Below the pieces are notes generated by a model. The model was not told the DNA's origin. It did not search any database and worked only from the letters and a program-made list of their open reading frames with translations. Of a stretch of DNA of 51,973 nucleotides, positions 1 to 7,346 are shown one piece after another. Location of the stretch: positions 1 to 51,973 of the forward strand of contig JAAXHD010000231.1 of NCBI GenBank assembly GCA_012271015.1. Direction: 5' to 3'. This DNA comes from Candidatus Poribacteria bacterium. GTDB lineage: Bacteria > Poribacteria > WGA-4E > WGA-3G. The position numbers were made by a program, and so were the translations under genes. Numbering within the stretch: the first letter of the stretch is position 1; the number at the start of each line of letters is the position of its first letter.

Positions 1-2
1 CT

Positions 3-61
3 ACGTTTAATTATCAAACTCACGTTTAATTCAGGCTTTTCGACTTTAAAGTGAACGTTTA
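3..61. repeat. Iteron-like repeats upstream of the Rep gene
   Basis: ACGTTTAATT occurs at 3-12 and again at 22-31, 19 bp apart on the same strand, and ACGTTTA recurs at 55-61. Directly repeated sites of this kind next to a Rep_3 initiator gene usually bind the initiator and form the origin. The array is cut by the window edge, so the true number of units is unknown. AT-rich DNA follows, as expected for an unwinding region. The iteron assignment is inference. Confidence 0.45.
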
Positions 62-85
62 TGGGGTTAAATATGAAAAATTGTA

Positions 86-114
86 TTGACAAATGTTCAT
101 ATTAATTGTAGAAT
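86..114 (+). promoter_or_regulatory. Sigma70-type promoter for the Rep gene
   Basis: TTGACA at 86-91, a 17-bp spacer and TAGAAT at 109-114 form a near-consensus promoter. The Rep start codon lies 55 bp downstream. A short piece of the dispersed GATCAGC-type repeat (about 120-143) sits inside the leader. Confidence 0.75.
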
Positions 115-169
115 GGCTATCAGTCATCAGCGATCAGCACCTCACCGAACCGAAAGGAATAATTAAAAA

Positions 170-1477
170 ATGAACTTAGCGAAAATCAACGAATTTGTCA
201 AGGCGAGTCCGGCGATACAGATTCAGAGCAAAATCTCTTTACTGCAGCGTCGGGCGTGGAACGTGCTACTCGCCAATGCCTACAATGAACTCCCGAACCA
301 AGAAATTCATCATGTAAGCATGGTAGAATTGGCGGCGAAACTCGGTTTCGATAGCAAGAACGAGGACTACTTGAAAGAGGTGTTAAGGCAACTCCGTGCG
401 TGTGAGGTTGAATGGAATCTCCTGGGAAAAGACAACAAGCAGAGGTGGGGTGTCGCGGGTCTATTGGCTTCCGTTGAGATCGAAGATGGTGTCTGTACGT
501 ATGCCTTTGCGCCGCATCTGCGTCTGAAGCTTTACAACCCACGCGTCTACGTCAAGTTGAACCTACGTCTGCAAAACCGGTTCAAAAGGCAGTATGCGTT
601 AGTTTTGTGGGAGTTGTGTTTCGACTACTTTGATACCGAACGGGACCAAGGCGAAACGCCCTTCATTTCGCTCGGTACGTTCAGAGAGCTTCTCGGGATC
701 GGGAGTGATGAGTATCAGGCGTTTAGTATCTTCAACCGTGCCGTTATCAAACCCGCTGTCAAGGAGATCAATAAAGAGACCGACTATTTTGTGGAGGTCG
801 AGCAGAAACGCGTTGGGCGTCGGATCGCCGAGTTGAAGTTCCGTATCACGAGGGTCAAGGAGTTCCCGGTCCAGGAGTCGCTGTTCCCGGATATAGAGAA
901 CCTCCCGCCGGTTGCCGTTGAGCTTGTCCAAGCGAGGATCGATCGGAACATTGCTCTGAAGATCGCTGGACAGGAGTGGGATTTTGTGAATCCTGAAAAG
1001 TTGCCGCTGTCTGGGGCGTACCCCGATTTTCTGGGGTATATTTCTGAGAAGATTGAGATGTCGCTGGATGCGGTAGGTGTAAAGAATCGTGCGGGTTATA
1101 TCATTGAGGCGATCCGCGAGAACTATCAGGACGAGCGTGTGCGAAAAGAACGTCAGATGCGAGCCGAGAAAGTCAGAGAGAAGGAGCTCGAGGACTTGGC
1201 GGCAGAGTTCAAAGTCAAGCGAGATACCATCATCCGTCAAGTCATCCATGCGCAACCCGAACTCGTTGAGGTTGCCGCGGCGCGTATCCAGTCCTACTTC
1301 GTCCGCGACCGGCTGGATGCGCACGCGTCTGCGATGGTGGCGTATCAGAAAGGCGGTATGGTAAAGGCGGAGATCGACAGTATCCTTGCCGCGGAGTTCT
1401 GTCAGGAGTTGCTGGTACCTGTAGATGCGGCGTATGAAGACGAGAAGGCGCGCATCATGGGAGAGGTCTCCGGTTAG
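170..1477 (+). CDS. Rep_3 family replication initiator
   Basis: The 435-residue protein would bind origin iterons and start plasmid-type replication in the cytoplasm. The N-terminal 230 residues match the Rep_3 (PF01051) two-winged-helix pattern: an early KISLLQRRAWNVLL segment, YALVLWELCFDYF near residue 145, and FRELLGIGSDEYQAFSIFNR followed by INKETDYFVEVEQKRVGRRI in the second winged helix. The C-terminal 200 residues are longer than in many Rep_3 proteins and include a charged helical stretch around residues 320-345. The ATG start has AAAGGA upstream and follows the promoter at 86-114. Repeats at 3-61 could be its binding sites. A plasmid initiator beside phage structural genes suggests phage-plasmid replication. 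Family assignment is firm; origin location is inferred. Confidence 0.88.
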   Translation: MNLAKINEFVKASPAIQIQSKISLLQRRAWNVLLANAYNELPNQEIHHVSMVELAAKLGFDSKNEDYLKEVLRQLRACEVEWNLLGKDNKQRWGVAGLLASVEIEDGVCTYAFAPHLRLKLYNPRVYVKLNLRLQNRFKRQYALVLWELCFDYFDTERDQGETPFISLGTFRELLGIGSDEYQAFSIFNRAVIKPAVKEINKETDYFVEVEQKRVGRRIAELKFRITRVKEFPVQESLFPDIENLPPVAVELVQARIDRNIALKIAGQEWDFVNPEKLPLSGAYPDFLGYISEKIEMSLDAVGVKNRAGYIIEAIRENYQDERVRKERQMRAEKVREKELEDLAAEFKVKRDTIIRQVIHAQPELVEVAAARIQSYFVRDRLDAHASAMVAYQKGGMVKAEIDSILAAEFCQELLVPVDAAYEDEKARIMGEVSG

Positions 1478-1496
1478 GAAGGGAAAGAGGTACCGA

Positions 1497-1802
1497 GTGG
1501 TAATCAGTGAAATCCGGTCGCTGTATCGCGACGACAACGATCTCTTTCGGACGGTCATCAAGCGGATCTATGAGGAATGGGATGCCGAGCAGGAGCAGTG
1601 GCATCTCAAGCGGATCGAGTTTATCTTTGAGGATCCGGAGTTGCCCCTGCCTTCCGATACGCCTGCGGTGGCTGTGGAGCAGCGGCACGGGTGGTTGATC
1701 CCGCCGGCATGGGAATTTGTGTCGGAGGTTTGGGAGTATGAGCGGAAGCCGGTGTCGGAGGTCGAGTATGATCATGAGGGTGAGGTAGGGATGATTAGAT
1801 AG
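1497..1802 (+). CDS. Small hypothetical protein downstream of Rep
   Basis: This 101-residue acidic protein was not recognised. The reading frame is open from 1425, but the best start is GTG at 1497: an AAAGAGG ribosome site ends 6 bases upstream, and the earlier part overlaps the Rep gene. The resulting 19-bp gap suggests co-transcription with the initiator. The middle has aromatic and acidic residues (EEWDAEQEQWHLKRIEFIFE), with no signal peptide or membrane segment. A role in replication control or partition is possible from position only. Confidence 0.6.
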   Translation: MVISEIRSLYRDDNDLFRTVIKRIYEEWDAEQEQWHLKRIEFIFEDPELPLPSDTPAVAVEQRHGWLIPPAWEFVSEVWEYERKPVSEVEYDHEGEVGMIR

Positions 1803-1822
1803 GACAGAAATGGGATTCGGCG

Positions 1823-2167
1823 TTATGAGGCGTGCTGCATGATGTTTTCACGATGCCAGTCTAATGCATGTTGGGATGGGTAGAGTTGATCGTGTTCCGG
1901 CAACAGGACAGCACTGTTTCTAAAAACGCTGAGCATCTTTAAGTGAAAAAACGGGTTATGAATGCTTGAACTCCCATCGGGTGTTAGCGCAGTATATCTG
2001 TGGAAAGTGTCAATCAAACTGTAAGAAAGCGGCATCCTGTTTTCATGGATGTCCCCTTGTTCAATGAGTTCAATAACTCCTAAAAGCAGAAAGGGTTTGT
2101 AAGGCGCGCCTGGGTATCTGCGTAAATTTCTTATTTTTTCGAGATATTCTTGAAGACTGTTTAACAT
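1823..2167 (-). pseudogene. N-terminal fragment of a restriction-endonuclease-like protein
   Basis: The 114-residue frame resembles the N-terminal part of HNH-type restriction enzymes of the ScoMcrA/SBD group. It has YLEKIRNLRR, then APYKPFLLLGVIELIEQG, then SYSLIDTFHRY and IHNPFFHLKML, in the order typical of that domain. Family members normally run to about 250-300 residues with a C-terminal HNH nuclease; here the frame stops soon after the conserved N-terminal pattern and no nuclease follows. It faces the preceding gene tail to tail. It is probably a decayed remnant, though a stand-alone DNA-binding protein cannot be excluded. Confidence 0.5.
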
Positions 2168-2373
2168 TTTCCTATTCTGTCTCGTTGGTGGGTGTCTACT
2201 TCAGTGGTAAGCGTCGGTAACGAAAACCGATTATACCCGGGCATGTATTTTTGTCAACGCCCTGCAGCAAAGGGATGTGTCAATATTTTGTCCATTGTCT
2301 GAATAGCGGAGTTTGGGGGAGTCTCTGGTTCTCCAAAGGGTCAATGTTCAATGCTGAAGCGGTCCGCGTGCGT

Positions 2374-2402
2374 TTGTAATCTTTCGTTTTTTGTGTTATA
2401 TT
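2374..2402 (+). promoter_or_regulatory. Promoter for the helicase/type III R-M operon
   Basis: TTGTAA at 2374-2379 and TATATT at 2397-2402 are separated by 17 bp. It lies about 190 bp before the helicase start. The rest of the 2168-2593 gap shows no credible gene. Confidence 0.5.
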
Positions 2403-2593
2403 CTTCAAACCAGTTTTGGGTGGTGATACCATGAATCGGAGCCTATTCCGTTTCTGCCACCTTCCCACCGTGGTAGGGGGATAAAGGAACTGGGAGCTGG
2501 GAACACACCCAATTGCAGAGAAACACAGAACAACTCTTTCGGGACGGGAGAGAATAAACAATCTCTATTTTGGAGGCATTCCGAGTATTGACA

Positions 2594-5467
2594 ATGCAAC
2601 AGACACCAGCATCGGGACCCAATCCACAACAACAGGAAGCTATTCGTATCACAGAAGGACCCCTGCTCATTATCGCGGGGCCTGGTTCTGGCAAGACCTT
2701 TACACTCGTTGAACGGATTTACCATTTGATTTCCGAACACGACACTCCGCCGGAACGACTCTTTGTTTCAACGTTCACTGAAAAAGCTGCCGCCGAACTC
2801 ATCACCCGGATCTCATCAAGACTGGCTGACGATAACATTGCAGTTAACCTCAACGAGATGTATATCGGCACGTTCCATTCCATCTGCCTCCGTTTCCTTG
2901 AGGAGCACCGAGACTTTACCCGATTGAAACGAAATTTCACGCTATTGGATCAGTTTGATCAGCAATATTTCCTCTATCAACATCTCTCTGAGTATCAAGA
3001 GATTGAGGGGAGCGATCATATCATAAACGGTTGGGGTTGGCGAGGAGCGGCGAATCTCATGAAGTGGGTGAATAAAGTGAGCGAGGAGGCACTGGATCCG
3101 GAAGATTTACTGAACGCCCCCGAGCTTGAAGTTCTGGCGTTGGGACGCTGTTATCAACAGTATCAGACACATTTGGAAGAAGATAACTATCTCGATTTCT
3201 CCACCATCCAGCTCGAAGCGTTGCGTCTGCTTGAGGGACACCCAGAGATACTTAACGAAATCCGCGATAAGATCCAGTATCTGATGGTCGATGAGTATCA
3301 GGACACCAACACCATCCAGGAACGTATCCTGTTCAAACTCGCCGATCCCGACTTCAACCTCTGTGTTGTCGGGGATGACGATCAGGGGCTTTACCGATTT
3401 CGGGGCGCGACAATACGGAACATCTTAGAGTTCCCACAGAACGACTTTTCAGGTGCCGACTGCCAGCAGGTCAGGCTCACCACGAATTACCGATCGCATC
3501 CAGACATCATCGGATTCTACAATCAGTGGATGGAAGAGCTGGACTGGACAGCAGACGGCAAGACCTTCCGTCATGCGAAGTCTATCATTCCAAACGCCGG
3601 AGAAGAATTTGCAGAGATGCCGACCGTGCTAAAAGTTGCAGGGGACCCCGAATCAGAGAACTGGCACGAGGAAGTCCTCGCTTTTCTTAAGCGTCTCAAG
3701 GATAGCGGGGCATTGATGGATTGGAATCAGGTCGCGTTTTTGTTTTCGTCGGTGCGGAATGAGAAGGCCGTTGCACTGGCGAAAGCGTTAGAGGCGGGTG
3801 GTATCCCGGTCTACTCTCCGCGTTCAAATCAATTCTTCGATCGTCCAGAAGTCCGCCTAATGATCGGTGCGTTAATCTTCCTCTTTCCGCAGTTTCCAGA
3901 AGTTCGGAAATGGAGGAGTGATGCTACGCTTGATATCTGGAAGTATTACGACGAGGAGTGTGTCAGGGCGTTTATCACGGAGCTCCGCAGTCCTGAGAAT
4001 CAACCGCTGCTGGCGTGGTGCCGCAGGCGAGCAAAAGTGCATCTCACACTGACAAAGGGGACAGACTATGCCTTTTCTGGGTTGTTCTATGAGTTGTTGC
4101 AGTTTCCTATGTTCAGTCAATATCTCGGAGACGCAACACAGGGTGGCGCGATTGACGGTCGGCCTGCGCGTAACTTAGCCATCTGCTCGCAATTACTCAA
4201 TAAGTTTGAGTATCTCCATCACATCGCCGTCCTCACGCCCAACAATCTGGATGGACATCTCCGACGACTTTTCAATCAGTTTCTCCGTTTCCTTAAGGAT
4301 GGCGGGATCGACGAATATGAGGATGCATCCGAATACGCGCCGAGCGGATGTGTGTCGTTTATGACGATTCATCAGTCGAAGGGCTTGGAGTTCCCTGTTG
4401 TAATGGTCGGATCCATGTACTTCGTGCCTCGCAAACAGTACACTAAACTTGATGAGTTGCTTCAGGAAAATTACTACAGTAAAGAGTTATTTGAGCCGCT
4501 GGAGCAGACCAAGAACTATGATTTCTGGCGGCTGTTCTATACCGCGTTTTCCAGGGCACAGAATCTGCTACTCCTCACGTGTCAGGAAAAGACGACAGGA
4601 CGGCGGGTTCCGTCAAGGTATTTCAAGTCTGTCTATGATCCGGTCTGTTCTTGGCGAGATACGTCGTTTCACCCCGAATATCTCAGACTCGAAACAATCA
4701 AGGACGTGACGTTGAAGAACGAGTATTCGTTCACATCCCACATCACTGTTTTCGAGGATTGTGCGAGACAGTACAAGTTTTATCGCGACCTCGGCTTCGC
4801 CCCGATCCGCCGGAATCCAATTCTTTTTGGGACGTTAGTGCATCAGACGATTGAGGACATCCACAAAGCCGTCTTACGGGGCGAGGAGCAGATCGTCACA
4901 GAGTCACAAATCGAGGATTGGTTCAACGCCAACTATACGCATCTCTCCCGTCAGGAGCGTCTCTATCTGAGTGCCGGTGGCCAAAAAGCCGCATTAGAGC
5001 ATATCCTGAATTATGCGTACCGCGAACGAGGCACTTGGGATCGCCTCCGCGAGACGGAGGTCGCAGTGTCGCTTGTCAAGGAAGCGTATCTTCTCAAAGG
5101 GCATGTGGATCTGATTCGGGGCGAAGATGACACGGTGGAGATTGTCGATTTCAAGTCGGAAAAGAAACCCGATCTCGTTAGCGAACAGGAGCGGGTAGAT
5201 CGTTATCGTCGTCAACTGGAGGTGTATGCACATATCATCGAAGGGCGGACAGGTCAGGCAATTAGCAAGATGCATCTCTACTACACAGGTGAGGACGACG
5301 GTAATCCATACATCAGTTTTGACAAAGACGCACGATCGATTGATCAAACAATGGAAACGTTTGATGGGATTGTCGCACGTATCGAAAACAAAGACTTCGC
5401 GATCGCTGCCCGTCCAGATAGGCTGTGTCGGAATTGTGATATGAAGGCATACTGTGATGCGATGTAA
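2594..5467 (+). CDS. UvrD/PcrA-type helicase fused to a PD-(D/E)XK nuclease
   Basis: A superfamily 1 DNA helicase-nuclease of about 957 residues. Helicase motifs, numbered from an upstream TTG at 2570, appear in order: Walker A GPGSGKT near 37-44, DEYQDTN near 240, GDDDQGLYRFRGA, TTNYRSHPDI, MTIHQSKGLEFP and RLFYTAFSRA. The C-terminal third looks like an AddB/Cas4-type nuclease: FEDCARQYKFY near 729, GTLVHQTIED, then VDLIRG and EIVDFKSEK. A terminal CRNCDMKAYC would, with the upstream Cys, ligate an Fe-S cluster. The start is uncertain: GGAGG at 2572-2576 favours TTG at 2588, while ATG at 2594 is the first ATG. The gene leads the operon with two Mod genes and Res, so DNA processing for defence or replication is likely. 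The family is certain, the role inferred. Confidence 0.88.
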   Translation: MQQTPASGPNPQQQEAIRITEGPLLIIAGPGSGKTFTLVERIYHLISEHDTPPERLFVSTFTEKAAAELITRISSRLADDNIAVNLNEMYIGTFHSICLRFLEEHRDFTRLKRNFTLLDQFDQQYFLYQHLSEYQEIEGSDHIINGWGWRGAANLMKWVNKVSEEALDPEDLLNAPELEVLALGRCYQQYQTHLEEDNYLDFSTIQLEALRLLEGHPEILNEIRDKIQYLMVDEYQDTNTIQERILFKLADPDFNLCVVGDDDQGLYRFRGATIRNILEFPQNDFSGADCQQVRLTTNYRSHPDIIGFYNQWMEELDWTADGKTFRHAKSIIPNAGEEFAEMPTVLKVAGDPESENWHEEVLAFLKRLKDSGALMDWNQVAFLFSSVRNEKAVALAKALEAGGIPVYSPRSNQFFDRPEVRLMIGALIFLFPQFPEVRKWRSDATLDIWKYYDEECVRAFITELRSPENQPLLAWCRRRAKVHLTLTKGTDYAFSGLFYELLQFPMFSQYLGDATQGGAIDGRPARNLAICSQLLNKFEYLHHIAVLTPNNLDGHLRRLFNQFLRFLKDGGIDEYEDASEYAPSGCVSFMTIHQSKGLEFPVVMVGSMYFVPRKQYTKLDELLQENYYSKELFEPLEQTKNYDFWRLFYTAFSRAQNLLLLTCQEKTTGRRVPSRYFKSVYDPVCSWRDTSFHPEYLRLETIKDVTLKNEYSFTSHITVFEDCARQYKFYRDLGFAPIRRNPILFGTLVHQTIEDIHKAVLRGEEQIVTESQIEDWFNANYTHLSRQERLYLSAGGQKAALEHILNYAYRERGTWDRLRETEVAVSLVKEAYLLKGHVDLIRGEDDTVEIVDFKSEKKPDLVSEQERVDRYRRQLEVYAHIIEGRTGQAISKMHLYYTGEDDGNPYISFDKDARSIDQTMETFDGIVARIENKDFAIAARPDRLCRNCDMKAYCDAM

Positions 5468-5514
5468 CCAAACTGGGCCATTAACAAGTTGTCCGCAAAA
5501 CAAGGAGTTATCTC

Positions 5515-6690
5515 TTGGCGACACAAACTGAAATCAATACTTCTGAATCTGTAGAATCCGTTGAAACCTATGAATTCGAGTCTATTCAGGGCTACCCGAT
5601 GCTCAACTGGAAGGGCAAACGTCCGTTTGAGTCTACGCAATACTTTCCTGCTCAGCTCAAAGAAGTATACGGTGAGCAAGTTGACGGTTGGACAAACAAA
5701 ATCTATTGGGGCGATAACTTGCAGGTGATGAGCCACCTCCTGAAAACCTACCGTGGAAAAATTAACCTGATTTACATCGATCCCCCGTTCGACTCGAAAG
5801 CCGACTACAAGAAGAAGATAGAACTGAAGGGGAAAAAGGTAGAAAACGACCGGACGGCTTTTGAAGAGAAGCAGTACACGGACATCTGGACGAACGATGA
5901 ATATCTGCAGTTTATGTATGAGCGGCTGATTTTGATGAAAGAGCTGTTGACGGAGGATGGCTCAATTTACCTTCATTGTGACCCAACTAATGGGCATTAC
6001 CTGAGAGTACTTATGGATGAAGTTTTTGGCATCGGACAGTTTCAGAATGAGATTGTTTGGCATTATCAGGCAGGAACTGGTCCAAAAACCGCTTTCAAGA
6101 GAAAGCATGATATTATCTTGTTTTACGCCAAAGCGTCTGAATCTTGCTTTAATCGACAATCAAAGCCTGTTAGAAACCCCGCCAGATATAAATATATTGA
6201 TGAGGAAGGTCGTGCTTATGACGTAAATGGGCAGGGAAAACGCTATTATTTGGACGAAGGACAGACTTGTGATGACGTTTGGACTTATATCCAAGAGAGT
6301 CAATTTCAACAACTGAATTCACAGGCAAAAGGACGAACTGATTACCCTACCCAAAAACCTGAAGCCTTGCTCGAGCGCATCATCAAAGCCTCATCCAATC
6401 CGGGTGACCTCGTCTTTGACTGTTTCATGGGGAGTGGCACGACGCAAGCCGCCGCGATGAAACTCGGTCGCCGTTTCATCGGAGCGGACATCAACCTCGG
6501 AGCGGTGGAAACCACTACAAAACGCCTCCTCAGTCTTGCAGCAGAGATTCAGGAGGAAAATACTTATCATTTGTTAAGAGAGGGGGGGCAGAACCTCTTG
6601 TCTATACAGGCTTTGAGGTCTATAACGTCAATCACTACGATATATTTCGTAATCCTGTTGAGGCGAAGGCATTACTTATTGAAGCGTTAG
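5515..6690 (+). CDS. mod: Type III DNA methyltransferase Mod, copy 1 (out of frame at a G7 tract)
   Basis: N-terminal and central part of a type III restriction-modification Mod subunit, which would methylate adenine and supply site recognition to Res. It starts at TTG 5515, seven bases after AAGGAG. Motif IV DPPF follows IYI near residue 93, and the AdoMet motif FMGSGTT comes after the target-recognition region, which is beta-class order. The in-frame product ends at 391 residues with an unrelated tail after the G7 run at 6582-6588. Inserting one G gives GAEPLVYTGFEVYNV and continues to 7295, a 593-residue protein collinear with the second Mod. The protein as written retains both catalytic motifs but lacks the C-terminal domain. 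It is either a phase-OFF allele, a mutation or a sequencing error. Confidence 0.85.
   Translation: MATQTEINTSESVESVETYEFESIQGYPMLNWKGKRPFESTQYFPAQLKEVYGEQVDGWTNKIYWGDNLQVMSHLLKTYRGKINLIYIDPPFDSKADYKKKIELKGKKVENDRTAFEEKQYTDIWTNDEYLQFMYERLILMKELLTEDGSIYLHCDPTNGHYLRVLMDEVFGIGQFQNEIVWHYQAGTGPKTAFKRKHDIILFYAKASESCFNRQSKPVRNPARYKYIDEEGRAYDVNGQGKRYYLDEGQTCDDVWTYIQESQFQQLNSQAKGRTDYPTQKPEALLERIIKASSNPGDLVFDCFMGSGTTQAAAMKLGRRFIGADINLGAVETTTKRLLSLAAEIQEENTYHLLREGGQNLLSIQALRSITSITTIYFVILLRRRHYLLKR
6582..6588 (+). repeat. G7 homopolymer at the Mod frameshift
   Basis: Seven consecutive G residues lie exactly where the first mod gene leaves the frame of its homologous C-terminus. An eighth G (or loss of two) restores the full-length frame. 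Simple repeats in mod genes are a known basis for phase variation in Haemophilus and Neisseria. Confidence 0.75.
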
Positions 6691-6743
6691 AGATTCAGAA
6701 GTTTCCTGCTGGTGGGATCTACGATGGCGAAAAAGAGGGTCGC

Positions 6744-7295
6744 ATGGTGAAGCTCATGCCGGTCAATCGGATTGCGACCCGTGCGGACCTCAATGAACTG
6801 ATTACTGGCTTTGACTATAGGGCGTTTCAGAAGCGTCAGGAAGAACACCCCACACGTCCGGTTGAAAATTTATTGCTTGTCTGTATGGGACACGAACCTG
6901 ATCTCGCTGCTGTCTTGAAGCGCGAAGTCCCTCACACGATTGAAGTGGAGGTCATGGACATCCTGCGGGATAAATCTGAGTTAGAGTTCAAGCGCGAATC
7001 CGAAGTGCGAATCATGTGTCGAGATGGACAGTTAATCATAGAGCAGTTCTTCCCGATGAACCTGCTCCAGAAGTTAAGCCTGATGCAGGAGAACGTTGAA
7101 GATTGGCGAGAGTTGACCGAGTCCGTAAAAGTAGACTTTAACTATGACGGTGCAGTATTGAATCCGTCGGTGGTTGATCTGTCAGAAGACGATACATTCG
7201 TCAAGGGGATGTACCCAATCCCCGAAGACGCAGGCACAATTCGGGTAAAAATCACAGATCTATTGTCGGAATCTTTGGAGGTGACAGTGGAATAA
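6744..7295 (+). CDS. C-terminal part of Mod copy 1
   Basis: The 183 residues from ATG 6744 are the displaced C-terminal domain of the upstream mod gene. They align residue for residue with the end of the second Mod, starting MVKLMPVNRIATRADLNE and ending SLEVTVE. The homologous frame is open upstream to the G7 tract (YTGFEVYNVNHYDIF near 6605-6650), so this is one continuous ancestral gene from 5515 to 7295. No good ribosome site precedes 6744, making independent translation doubtful. In type III Mod proteins this end commonly contacts Res. Its intact, non-decayed sequence argues that the frameshift is recent or reversible. Confidence 0.7.
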   Translation: MVKLMPVNRIATRADLNELITGFDYRAFQKRQEEHPTRPVENLLLVCMGHEPDLAAVLKREVPHTIEVEVMDILRDKSELEFKRESEVRIMCRDGQLIIEQFFPMNLLQKLSLMQENVEDWRELTESVKVDFNYDGAVLNPSVVDLSEDDTFVKGMYPIPEDAGTIRVKITDLLSESLEVTVE

Positions 7296-7346
7296 CCCCT
7301 TAGATGAAGATAGGCAATCGGTCTGTTAAGCAGAAGGAGATAGATT

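Noticed and set aside
599..1561. Long open frame on the minus strand opposite the Rep gene (320 codons)
   Set aside because: It mirrors a well-supported Rep_3 protein, has biased composition and no ribosome site.
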